DNA of 49,178 nucleotides from UBA2029 sp037447125. GTDB taxonomy: Bacteria > Chloroflexota > Anaerolineae > Aggregatilineales > Aggregatilineaceae. Below, one piece after another: positions 16,895 through 25,280 of this stretch. How positions within the stretch are numbered: position 1 is the first letter of the stretch; each line of letters opens with the position of its first letter. The stretch spans positions 1 to 49,178 of the forward strand of contig JBBIHG010000017.1 of assembly GCA_037447125.1 (NCBI GenBank), given 5' to 3'. The translations under genes were made by a program, and so were the position numbers. The notes under the pieces are model-generated. The model did no database searches. It was not told where the DNA came from and saw only the letters and a list, made by a program, of their open reading frames with translations.

Positions 16895-17039
16895 CGGTCG
16901 TCAGCGCTCCGAGCTGCCGGTGCCAGGGCATGGCCACTAGGCGCTCAGCGAAGAACGAGGGCTGAGTGCGCCCCCTCTTCGCCGGCCCAATAGCCATGTC
17001 CTGTTTGACCCCACCCCAAACGCCCCTCCCGCCGGGGGC

Positions 17040-17045
17040 ATTATA
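17040..17045 (-). promoter_or_regulatory. Extended -10 for the stalk protein / GT-C operon
   Basis: On the minus strand, TGCTATAATG gives a perfect TATAAT with an extended TG. No clear -35 is seen. The leader would be about 140 bases. Confidence 0.4.
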
Positions 17046-17132
17046 GCACGTGGTGCACGAGTTGGTATACAACGGCTCGTCGCTGCTCAGGTGATGGCCG
17101 GGCTGACGGAAATCGTGATCGTGATGCGGCCC

Positions 17133-17161
17133 TTGTCAAAACGGCGCGGCCTCGCTATACT
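17133..17161 (+). promoter_or_regulatory. Promoter of tRNA-Val
   Basis: TTGTCA (17133-17138) and TATACT (17156-17161) are separated by 17 bases and end 11 bases before the tRNA, which is where a tRNA promoter is expected. Confidence 0.75.
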
Positions 17162-17172
17162 AAGGGCGCATT

Positions 17173-17246
17173 GGGTCGTTAGCTCAGTTGGCTAGAGCGC
17201 GTCGTTGACATCGACGAGGTCACAAGTTCGAGTCTTGTACGACCCA
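17173..17246 (+). tRNA. tRNA-Val (anticodon GAC)
   Basis: A 74-nt cloverleaf. The acceptor stem GGGTCGT/ACGACCC is perfect, the D-stem is GCTC/GAGC, and the anticodon stem CGTCG/CGACG carries loop TTGACAT (anticodon GAC, reading GTC and GTT). The T-arm is ACAAG-TTCGAGT-CTTGT and the discriminator base is A. The genome continues CCT, so the terminal CCA is not fully encoded and must be added. Confidence 0.97.
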
Positions 17247-17250
17247 CCTG

Positions 17251-17278
17251 GCGGCCACATGCCTCTGCGTGTGGCCGC
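17251..17278 (+). terminator. Terminator of tRNA-Val
   Basis: A perfect 9-base stem GCGGCCACA/TGTGGCCGC with a 10-base loop, followed by TTCGTGTTGTTG, starts 4 bases after the tRNA. Confidence 0.65.
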
Positions 17279-17297
17279 TTCGTGTTGTTGTGGACGT

Positions 17298-19610
17298 TCA
17301 CTGCCGCGGCCCCGATCCAAGCGTCGGGCAGGGCGCGTCGGGCACTTCTTGCACCAGGTCGGCGCGCACCCACCCGATGATCGTTGACTGCCCCACCTTG
17401 AAACGCACCTCGAACCAGCGTTGGTTGTCCCGGCCAAGCTGCTGATCCAGCACCTCCAGGGCCTGCCCTAGATCCACGGTGAAGATGCGCGTGGCGACCG
17501 GGCTGGGCTCGGCGCGGACATTCACGGCCTGGCTGCTGGCGAAGACCAAGCAGAGGATGCTCGGCGTGGGGGTGATGCTCGGCGTCCAGGTATGGGTCGG
17601 CGTGGATGTCGGCGTCGGCGTGTCGCTGGCCGTGGGGGTGATACTGGGCGTCCAGGTATGGGTTGGCGTGTGGCTGGGCGTCGGCGTCCAGGTATGTGTC
17701 GGTGTGTCCGTCGGGGTCGGCGTCCAGGTATGAGTCGGCGTGATGCTAGGCGTCTCGGTGGCAGTGGGCGTTGGCGTGATCGTTGGCGTATCGGTCGGCG
17801 TTGGCGTGATCGTGGCAGTCGCCGTGGGCGTAGGCGTGGGCGGGTCGAGGATCGGGCGCCAGGTAGGCTCCGTAGCCAGCGCGACCGCGCCAAGGGTGAT
17901 CAGGATGACCGCCGCGCTCACGGCATAAAGGCCATACTGCCGCCGTCGCATCTGGCGGACAGCCGCCTCCAGGCGCAGAATATCGGTGCGCCGCCCCAGG
18001 ATGCGAAAGGGATCGTCTTTGGCCGTATCCAGCCAGCGTTGGGCCGTCTGCGGGTCCCGGTCGTCAAGCGCGGCCTCGGCGCGCTCCAGGTGTCGGGCAA
18101 GCAGGTCGGCGACGACCATGCGATAGCGCGGGTCCTGGGCGTAGCCACGCAGCCCGGCGAGCATCGTGCGCGCCTGGCTCAGCTCGTTCTCGTAATTCTG
18201 GGCGATGAGGGCCGAGGCGCGCTCGATGACGTGTCGCGCTTCTGCCATATCCGCCTCGCGATGGCGGGCCCGTTGCAGCAGCGCGGAGATGTCTTCGCTG
18301 GCCGGGGCAAGGTCCGCCGCTGCCTCCAGGGCGCGCACCGCCTCGGTAGCCAGGCGTAGGCGCTCGTCCAGGGCGGACGCAGCTTCCATGCGAGTCAGCG
18401 CGCCCTGGGCCTGGTTGTAGAGCTGGGCGATGATATTCTCGATGCGCTCTTCAACCTCACGCGCCACGCTCTTGAGGCGCTCGCTGCCGGGCAGTAGCTG
18501 GCGCAGGCCGGCCAGGGTGTTGAGAAGCTGCCGCAATTCGCGGGCGCGCTCGCTCAGCGGCCCACTGCTCATGTTGAGCTGCACGGTCGCCTGGTCGAAC
18601 TGCTGGCGGACGCTGCGCACCATCTCGATCCGCTCTTGAGCGAGCGGATCATTGGGCACGACGCGCGTCGCCCCCTCGTACCTCTGCAGCGCCGTTTCCC
18701 AGTCGTCGGCGGCCAGCAGGCGATCGCCCTCGGCCAGCAGCTCGCGGGCCAGGGCCAGGTCCTGGATGTCGAGCAGCGCCTGCTCCACGTCCTGCCAGCT
18801 ACTGATTCCGGCGCGCGCGGCCAGGTCGCGGGCTTCGCGATAGAGGCGCTCGGCCTCGTCGTAGTTGCCAGCCCGCACCAGCGAATTGGCGCGGTTGTAG
18901 GCAATGCGCGCGTCGAACGGGATGCGGTGATCTGGCACCACACCGCGCAACAGGTTGTCTTCCGCTTTCTGGCGGTACTCGCGCGCCTGAACGTTGCCTG
19001 GATCGGCGCTGAGGATGCGATTGGCCTGGTCTACCGCGCGCTGGTAGTCGCCGGCGTAGTACGCCTCTGAGACCTCCGACAGCGCGTTGGAGCCAGCGCT
19101 CGTCGCGCTGTCAGCGAAGCTCGGCGGGGGCACGGCGCTTTCGGTGCGGGGCGCTGCCGGCGCGGCGGCCAGGGCGGTGACGACCGCGCCGGGGTCAATG
19201 CCATAGCGCTCTAGCAGGCCCTGGACCTTCATTTCCAGGTGGGGACTGCGCTCTGCGGCGTTGACCAACAGCGCGTGAATCTCCGGGTTGTTCGGGTCGT
19301 GATCCAATGCCTGGGCGAGGATGTCAATCGCCTCGTCAATGTCATCTTCGCTGCCGGCGATCTCGATGCGGATGCGGGCGCGACGCAGCAGCCCGCGTAC
19401 AGTAGCCGCCTCGGGGGTGGGTGGGGCGCTGTGACGGGCCAGCTCGGCGAATAGCTCGCGCGCCTCGGCCTCGTGCTGGGTGTTCTTGCTCTGGGCGAGC
19501 AGCGCCCGCGCCTCGCTCTCCAACTGAGCGATTTCGCTGGCGGTCGCGCTGGAGGGCATTGCCTCCAGCAGGCGGCGCAGGCGTTCGAGTTGCTCACGTA
19601 GATCGGCCAT
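17298..19610 (-). CDS. TPR-rich membrane protein with Thr/Pro stalk and SH3 domain
   Basis: 770 residues and the last gene of the kinase operon. Residues 1 to about 555 are helical, with TPR-like units (EAYYAGDYQRAVDQANRILS, RANSLVRAGNYDEAERLYRE, DRLLAADDWETALQRYEGAT). One membrane helix, near 580-600, is YGLYAVSAAVILITLGAVAL. It is followed by a stalk of about 95 residues made almost only of Thr, Pro and Ser, with four THTWTP units. The C-terminal SH3b-like domain (VNVRAEPSPVATRIFTVDLG, WFEVRFKVGQSTIIGWVRADLV) would be outside the cell. So a cytoplasmic scaffold is joined to an outside sensor or binder. The ATG at 19610 is preferred over the adjacent in-frame GTG because AAGGAG lies 5 bases before it. 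Confidence 0.8.
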   Translation of the reverse strand: MADLREQLERLRRLLEAMPSSATASEIAQLESEARALLAQSKNTQHEAEARELFAELARHSAPPTPEAATVRGLLRRARIRIEIAGSEDDIDEAIDILAQALDHDPNNPEIHALLVNAAERSPHLEMKVQGLLERYGIDPGAVVTALAAAPAAPRTESAVPPPSFADSATSAGSNALSEVSEAYYAGDYQRAVDQANRILSADPGNVQAREYRQKAEDNLLRGVVPDHRIPFDARIAYNRANSLVRAGNYDEAERLYREARDLAARAGISSWQDVEQALLDIQDLALARELLAEGDRLLAADDWETALQRYEGATRVVPNDPLAQERIEMVRSVRQQFDQATVQLNMSSGPLSERARELRQLLNTLAGLRQLLPGSERLKSVAREVEERIENIIAQLYNQAQGALTRMEAASALDERLRLATEAVRALEAAADLAPASEDISALLQRARHREADMAEARHVIERASALIAQNYENELSQARTMLAGLRGYAQDPRYRMVVADLLARHLERAEAALDDRDPQTAQRWLDTAKDDPFRILGRRTDILRLEAAVRQMRRRQYGLYAVSAAVILITLGAVALATEPTWRPILDPPTPTPTATATITPTPTDTPTITPTPTATETPSITPTHTWTPTPTDTPTHTWTPTPSHTPTHTWTPSITPTASDTPTPTSTPTHTWTPSITPTPSILCLVFASSQAVNVRAEPSPVATRIFTVDLGQALEVLDQQLGRDNQRWFEVRFKVGQSTIIGWVRADLVQEVPDAPCPTLGSGPRQ
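17565..17850 (-). repeat. Degenerate minisatellite encoding the Thr/Pro stalk
   Basis: GGCGTCCAGGTATG occurs four times, at 17581, 17647, 17683 and 17719 (plus-strand reading), among many GGCGTNGGCGTG units. It encodes the THTWTP and (T-P)n repeats of the preceding protein. Repeat number probably changes by slippage. Confidence 0.75.
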
Positions 19611-19630
19611 CACTTCTCCTTCGCCGGAGG

Positions 19631-20764
19631 TCAGGGTATAACCCGGTGGTTGAGCGCGTCGTTGATCTGCGCCAGGATGCGCCGCAACTCGGCCTCTATC
19701 TCCTCATTGATGTCGTCGAGAATGACGGCTTCCAGCAGCAGTTCGCGCGCGCTGCGCAGCGCATCCTGGCCCCGGCGCAGCTCGGCCAGGGCGGCGCGCA
19801 TTCGCTCGCGGGCATCGCGCAGCGCAGGGATGGTGTGGGTGCCGGGTAGGTCCCAGCCATGCCGTCCGGCAATGCGCTCCATGCCGGCGCGCAATGCCGC
19901 GACGTTGCTCAGCTCCTGCCGCGCACCCTGCTGGAGCAAAGCCTGGAGCGTTGGGCTGAGTGTCGGCTCGACGCCGAAGTCGAGATGGCTGATGTCCGCG
20001 TAGCGCTGCTCGACTTCCGCCTGGGACGCAGGTTGGGGGCGCAGCGCGCCCTTGCGGGGCGACAGGCCGGTGAAGGCGGGGTAGAGGATGCCCACGCACA
20101 GATTGTGCACGTCCTGGGCCAGGTACTGGTCGAGCGTGCGCGTGCCCGTTTCGACAAGCTGCGAGCTGTTCAGGTCAATGATGCGCAGCGTCTGCCCGTC
20201 CCAATAGACGTGTTCCAGCTTGTGATCCAGGTAGACTATGCGTTGGTCGTGGGCTGCGCCCAGAAAGCTGGCGAATTGCAGCGCGAGATCGATACCTTCT
20301 TCCGTGGGCAAACGCCGACGGCCGTTGCCGGAGGTGGGCTTCATCAAGTAAAAGAGGTTGTGATGGCGCGGCAGAAGCTCGAGGGCCAGGTACGGACGCC
20401 AGCGCTGAGCCAGCGCCGGATAGAGCGCCTCGTGGAAGGCTGCCACATCGGTCCCCAGGGACAGGATGTCGCCGGATTCGGGACGCTCGCGCTGGGCGGA
20501 GACATAGCCGCAGTCATAGAGACGCACCACCGTATCGCTGCCTGCCAGACGCATGAGCAGATCGGCCTCGCTGACAAAGGCGCGCGCTTCCCAGCGGGGT
20601 GTCCCGTCGTCAGACAGGTGCTCTGGGCGCATGACCTTGAAGGCCACGCGCTGGCCGGTGCGCTCGTCTTCGCCCTCAAGGACGCGGGCGTAGTGACCGG
20701 GCGCGTAGGTGTCTATGTAATTGCCGAGGGTGAAACAGGCGCCTAGCGCCTGGGCCGACTCCAT
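19631..20764 (-). CDS. Kinase-fold protein with altered catalytic loop (short form)
   Basis: 377 residues with no membrane helix. The fold follows Hanks-type Ser/Thr kinases: an ATP-anchoring lysine in VAFKVM, a helix C glutamate in FVSEADLLMRL, and a helix F aspartate in QDVHNLCVGILYPAFTG. The catalytic loop reads YLDHKLEHVYW, so the Asp and the Lys two residues on are kept, but the metal-binding Asn is replaced by His. The DFG motif reads DLN. The C-terminal 100 residues are a charged helical tail (ARERMRAALAELRRGQDALR). It could be a weak kinase, a different phosphotransferase or a pseudokinase. I chose the ATG at 20764 (AAGGA 6 bases upstream). It is the middle gene of the operon, 20 bases before the TPR gene. 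Confidence 0.75.
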   Translation of the reverse strand: MESAQALGACFTLGNYIDTYAPGHYARVLEGEDERTGQRVAFKVMRPEHLSDDGTPRWEARAFVSEADLLMRLAGSDTVVRLYDCGYVSAQRERPESGDILSLGTDVAAFHEALYPALAQRWRPYLALELLPRHHNLFYLMKPTSGNGRRRLPTEEGIDLALQFASFLGAAHDQRIVYLDHKLEHVYWDGQTLRIIDLNSSQLVETGTRTLDQYLAQDVHNLCVGILYPAFTGLSPRKGALRPQPASQAEVEQRYADISHLDFGVEPTLSPTLQALLQQGARQELSNVAALRAGMERIAGRHGWDLPGTHTIPALRDARERMRAALAELRRGQDALRSARELLLEAVILDDINEEIEAELRRILAQINDALNHRVIP

Positions 20765-20810
20765 CACGATTCCTTCGCTTTGCTCACGACTCACGACTGC
20801 TCACGATAGG

Positions 20811-23800
20811 TTACGGTATCTCATCGCGCGGGCTGAAATCCAGCACGAACGACTGAACCTGGACCACGACGTCGCGCCCCGACACAGTCAGCAGCAGCGA
20901 CACTGGCTCACCCTGTGGGAATAGAAACACCGAATCGCCCAGCCAGCGGTCGTTGACGTAGAAGCTCAGCGTCGTTGTGTCCGTTCGCCGCACCGAGAGG
21001 GTGAGGCGCGGCTCCTGCAGCGGGAACTCGGTCGAAGAGCGAAACCGACCGTTCTGGTTCAGGCCCAGGCTGACGAAATCCATGTCCACAAGCTGAACCT
21101 GGCCGATGGTCCGCTGGCTGAGCCGGTTGGCTGTGCCCAGTCCAAAGGCGACGTCGCCATCGCTGATCGCCGCCTGATTGTAACTGACAAGTTCCAGAAC
21201 GGCATCCGCCCGGCGCAGTGTGCTGGCAGCGCCCGGCTGGAACAGCGTGCTGAGCAGCTCCGGGGATAGTTCAACGACGATGTCCCCGGCCCCGCTCGCA
21301 GTGGACAGCGTCCAGACACCACCCGCACCTGGCGTCAGCGACCCGGCGGGGCCGGGCACGCTCTCTGGGGACAGGCTGGTCAACCCGGCTAGCACATCGC
21401 CGCGGGTGCCGGTTGTGGCCGGCGCTGCTTCCATGACTGGGGCGGGCGTGCGGCTGAGGACTAGCGTGCTGGTTACGAACAGCGTTGGTGAGGGCGCGGG
21501 TGTGGCCTCTTCGGTGAGCGGTGCCGCGGCTGCTACCGGCTCCGTTGGAGTTGCGCTTGGAGCCGCGGTGAGAGGCGGCGTTGTGAGCGTCGGCGAGGGC
21601 GGCACAGGGCTGACAGTGATCCCCGGCGTGCTGGTCCCCTGCGCGGCGACAGGGCCTTGTGGCGTAGTGAGCGGTGCCACAGCCGGTAGGGTGGCCAGGG
21701 CGGAGGTTGGCTCCGGCGCCACCGTGGGTGTCTGGCCGTCGTCGCCGCTCAGGCCGCGTACCAGGGCGATCCCCGTGGCGACGCTCAGCAACAGAACTGC
21801 GGCTACGGCTAGCCGGTTCCTGAGGCGACCGCCGCCCTTCCTGCGAACAGCCCTTACGCGGCTCTCGGCGGGGGCGTCCCCATCCAGGAGGGTTGGCACG
21901 CCAGCACCGGCGGCCTGCGGCAGGTCATCGAGTTGAATCATGTCATCTTCCGCTTCATCCGGCGGAAGCTGCTCTACCAGCGCCTTCCACGAGCGGAAGA
22001 GCGGATAGGCCGGGTGACGGGTGATAAACAGCGACGCGAAATGGCGATCGAAGGCGGCCAGCTTCTCGCGGCGGGTCAGACGCTGGGTGGTGTAGGTGTC
22101 GAGCACCGATCGGTACATGTCTTCCCACTGGCGGACCTGGTGGGCATGGTCGGCGCCCAGCCTATCCAGCGTCGTCCGGACGATGGTGGTCAGCGCCTGC
22201 GCCAGCGCCGGATCCACCTCCGGGCTGGTAGTGACGGCGCTCTGCTCGACGCTCAGACGGACCTGCTGGAGCTCTGCTGCGGCATCGCGCAGTCCGGTGA
22301 CCCAGGCCAGGAAAGGCTCGATGCGCAGGTCCGCCGCCTCCACCGCCGCCGCCAGGCGCTCCAACGCGCCATCCAGCGCTCCGCGCGCCGCATAGAAGTC
22401 GCCATCGGACCAGTGACGCAGGGCGTCTTCGACCAGGTCAACGGCGCGTCCAGCACCGGCAAGCATGTCTGCGGCCAGCGGGGCGTTGAGCGCGCTACGC
22501 ACCGCCCCCAGGTCGCCGGGGCGGGCGACGGCGTTCATGGCCTGCTGGGCGGTGTGAACCAGCCGGCGACCGGTGAGCGCGCGGTCGAGCACCTGGAAGG
22601 CAATGTGCGTGCGCGCGCTGTCATAGCAAGTGAGGGCGGCATTGCGCCAGAACTCAGCCTCGTCCAGTTCCCCAGCATGCAGCGACAGCGCGCCGCGCAG
22701 CACATAATGCAGGTACAGCGCACGCCAGCCTGCGCTGCTGCTCTGCTGGATGAAAGCGATCAGACCGCGCCCCATGGCGCGCAGGTAGAGCGCCGTGTTC
22801 GGCATCTGCTCGGCGAAGGCCTGGCGCTCGTGCTCCTCGTCGCTCAGCAGAATCGCCAGTACCTCAGTCTCGATTTCGTCGGTGCGCTCCGGCTGGCCCA
22901 GGCTGCCTTCGCGCAACCATTGGTCGAGCAGCTCGCCTGTGCGGCGCAACCGGTTGGCGGCCAGACGCTCTCCGTCGGTCTGGGCGAGAGTGTACGCGGC
23001 GCGCCCGGATTCCGCCGCCGTCAGGCCGTCCCCGCGATCCCAGGCACTCCACCCGGCGACGAGCGCATCGGCGAGCGCCTGGTTGGGGCTGAGTTTCTCC
23101 ACAAAGGGCACGTCCGGCAGGCGGTTGGCCAGGTCCCCGAACCAGGCGGCGATGTGCTCGTTGACCGGGCGCACGTCGTCGGCGGCCTCGCGCAGCAACT
23201 GCACCGATGGCCGCCGCCTGCCGAGGGCCAGGTAGTTGACAACTGTGGTCCAGCGTTCGGCGGCGGCGCTGATGGCGCGCACCGCGTCGTGCAGCGCCGG
23301 TTCGGGCAGATCGTCCAGATAGGAACCCAGGAACTTCTCAACATTGGCGAACCAGGCGGCGAGATTTGCCCCATCTGCGCGTGGGCGGAACTGGCGCAGC
23401 GCGCCAATGGCCTGGTGCACCTCATCCAGGTAATCGTGCAGCGCGCCGAAATGGGGCGAGGTCGGGTCAATGCATGACGCGCGATACAGGTCGTCGCCGG
23501 CCTGCGTCGGATTCCCGTAGGCGGAATGGCCTACGCTCTCCAACAAGGCCACGATGGTGTTGGCCGCGTCATGGGCGCGCCGGGCCGAGGCCAACGCTTC
23601 CTCAAGAACGTGGCCAGTCACCGTGTTCTCAAGCGCTCCCAAAGCGTGCTCCAGGTCCACCAATCCGGCGGCGACCTGGCGGTAGAACACATGTAGCCCG
23701 GTCAGACCCGGCACAGGAGCGCGGGCGAGCGCCGCCTCCGTCTGGGCGATCAATGCCAGGACGGGGTCTGCCGCTGGCGCATCCTCTAGATCGTGGCGCA

Positions 23801-25139
23801 GCTTGAGCAGGTGGGGGCGCAGCAACGTAACCTCTGGCACGTGGACGGCGAACTGCTCGGCCAGCAGCCACTGCGCCTGACGCGCGCTGACGCGCACCTC
23901 CGGCGTGACGAGCAGGGTCTGCCCGGCGCGCTGCGGCTCGCCGCTGAACAGCAGGTCCAGCGCTTGCAGGAAACCGGCCGGCGGAGGAGTGATCGCCAGG
24001 TTGTCGAGCATGGCCGAGGCGGCGATCAAGAAGCGGATGATCGGCTCGTGCTTTGAGTCCGCGCGGGGCAGCAGATCGTCGAGGAGTGATAGGGCGCGCG
24101 GCCAGTTGCCGCTCTCCAGATAGATGCGGATGGCGTCAAGATCGGCCTGCACGTTGATCTGGCGCAGATAGGACTGAATCTCATTGGCCAGCCGGTTGGT
24201 CTCAGGGTGGCCGGGATCCATCTCGAAGGCGCTGTCCAGCTCCGCCTGCAGCGCGCTCAATTCCTCGACACTGGCCGTGGCGCGGACGCGCTTGCGAACG
24301 CGCGAGACGATCTCGTCGCGCGCCTTGAGCAGCGGCTGGCGGTACTCGTTGAGCGCGAGACGCAACTCGAGGATGGTGCTGAAACGCCGGCGGGGGTCGG
24401 GATGCACGGCGCGGGTGATGATCGCTTGTAGGCGCGGCGAAATACGCTCGCCTTCGGGGCCAAAGTTGACGTGGAAATGCCCGCCGTCTTCACCCGTCTC
24501 GGCGACCAGGCGGTTGCCGCCGGTGAGGATGAAGGTCAGCAATTCGCCGACCTGGTAGATGTCCGTCGCGCGAGACACGGTGGGCAGCGCGCCCGGCTCA
24601 TCCAGGAAGACCGCGTTGCCCCAGTCAATCACTTTCAGGCGATAGCCGGCGCGATCCCAGAACAGGTGCTTGGCGTCTACGTCGTTATAGACGACCTGCT
24701 TGTCGTGGGCATGGGCCAGCAGATCGAGCAGGCTGTCCACGATGGTCAGGACCTCCAGCTCGGGCAGATACGCGCCTCTTTCCGCCAGGTCGAGCACCAT
24801 GCTCTCGACAATCTCGCCCTCGGCCAGGTCCATGACGATGTATTCGTGCGAGTGCCCACCGACACGTGTTGTGCCATAGCCACGCAGCGCGGTCAGCACC
24901 GGATGCCCGGCCAGGCGCTCGAGTGCCTGGCGCTCGGTGCGGATGTTCACTTCCTGTCCGGCGCGCATAGGCGGGGCGTCTTGCGGGGCAGGGCGCTTGA
25001 TGACGACAGGCCGCTCGTCGTCAAGGGTGTCGTAGGCGCGCAATGTCTCGCCGGACCGCCCGCGCGGGTAGATGTAGTCGTAGCGGTAGCGGTTGTCGAA
25101 GAGACTCTCTGTGCGACGCCCAGGGGGCAGGTTGGACAT
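20811..25139 (-). CDS. Giant kinase-fold membrane protein with altered catalytic loop
   Basis: 1442 residues and the first gene of the operon. Residues about 15-285 are a protein-kinase fold: Gly-rich segment YPRGRSGETLRAY, lysine in VVIKRP, helix C Glu in RTERQALERL, helix F in TDIYQVGELLTFILTGG. The catalytic loop is YNDVDAKHLFWD. The Asp is kept, Lys is replaced by Asp and the metal-binding Asn by His; DFG reads DWG. About 800 helical, TPR-like residues follow. A membrane helix, RLAVAAVLLLSVATGIALV, comes next, then a Ser/Thr/Pro stalk and an exported beta-rich domain ending FVNDRWLGD-type sequence (LTLSVRRTDTTTLSFYVND) that may be a carbohydrate-binding sandwich. GGGGAG lies 6 bases before the ATG, and a promoter is at 25190-25219. 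Confidence 0.78.
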   Translation of the reverse strand: MSNLPPGRRTESLFDNRYRYDYIYPRGRSGETLRAYDTLDDERPVVIKRPAPQDAPPMRAGQEVNIRTERQALERLAGHPVLTALRGYGTTRVGGHSHEYIVMDLAEGEIVESMVLDLAERGAYLPELEVLTIVDSLLDLLAHAHDKQVVYNDVDAKHLFWDRAGYRLKVIDWGNAVFLDEPGALPTVSRATDIYQVGELLTFILTGGNRLVAETGEDGGHFHVNFGPEGERISPRLQAIITRAVHPDPRRRFSTILELRLALNEYRQPLLKARDEIVSRVRKRVRATASVEELSALQAELDSAFEMDPGHPETNRLANEIQSYLRQINVQADLDAIRIYLESGNWPRALSLLDDLLPRADSKHEPIIRFLIAASAMLDNLAITPPPAGFLQALDLLFSGEPQRAGQTLLVTPEVRVSARQAQWLLAEQFAVHVPEVTLLRPHLLKLRHDLEDAPAADPVLALIAQTEAALARAPVPGLTGLHVFYRQVAAGLVDLEHALGALENTVTGHVLEEALASARRAHDAANTIVALLESVGHSAYGNPTQAGDDLYRASCIDPTSPHFGALHDYLDEVHQAIGALRQFRPRADGANLAAWFANVEKFLGSYLDDLPEPALHDAVRAISAAAERWTTVVNYLALGRRRPSVQLLREAADDVRPVNEHIAAWFGDLANRLPDVPFVEKLSPNQALADALVAGWSAWDRGDGLTAAESGRAAYTLAQTDGERLAANRLRRTGELLDQWLREGSLGQPERTDEIETEVLAILLSDEEHERQAFAEQMPNTALYLRAMGRGLIAFIQQSSSAGWRALYLHYVLRGALSLHAGELDEAEFWRNAALTCYDSARTHIAFQVLDRALTGRRLVHTAQQAMNAVARPGDLGAVRSALNAPLAADMLAGAGRAVDLVEDALRHWSDGDFYAARGALDGALERLAAAVEAADLRIEPFLAWVTGLRDAAAELQQVRLSVEQSAVTTSPEVDPALAQALTTIVRTTLDRLGADHAHQVRQWEDMYRSVLDTYTTQRLTRREKLAAFDRHFASLFITRHPAYPLFRSWKALVEQLPPDEAEDDMIQLDDLPQAAGAGVPTLLDGDAPAESRVRAVRRKGGGRLRNRLAVAAVLLLSVATGIALVRGLSGDDGQTPTVAPEPTSALATLPAVAPLTTPQGPVAAQGTSTPGITVSPVPPSPTLTTPPLTAAPSATPTEPVAAAAPLTEEATPAPSPTLFVTSTLVLSRTPAPVMEAAPATTGTRGDVLAGLTSLSPESVPGPAGSLTPGAGGVWTLSTASGAGDIVVELSPELLSTLFQPGAASTLRRADAVLELVSYNQAAISDGDVAFGLGTANRLSQRTIGQVQLVDMDFVSLGLNQNGRFRSSTEFPLQEPRLTLSVRRTDTTTLSFYVNDRWLGDSVFLFPQGEPVSLLLTVSGRDVVVQVQSFVLDFSPRDEIP

Positions 25140-25189
25140 GCGCGACTCCCCGCGGCTGCTGTCGGATCGCAACGGGCAATACGCTCCCT

Positions 25190-25219
25190 ATTGTACGCAG
25201 CGTCCGGCTGGAATACCAA
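25190..25219 (-). promoter_or_regulatory. Promoter of the kinase-TPR operon
   Basis: On the minus strand, TTGGTA (25214-25219) and TACAAT (25190-25195) are separated by 18 bases, about 50 bases before the start codon of the giant kinase gene. No internal promoter is evident in the 46- and 20-base gaps of the operon. Confidence 0.5.
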
Positions 25220-25280
25220 CCAGGGGAAGGGTGCTGCTGCCCGCCCTCGGACCGCCGAGCGGCTCAGGCTGACGACCCGC

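Noticed and set aside
20765..20810. Repeated CTCACGA units between the two kinase genes as an operator
   Set aside because: The units are short, irregular and inside an operon gap; no promoter is visible there.
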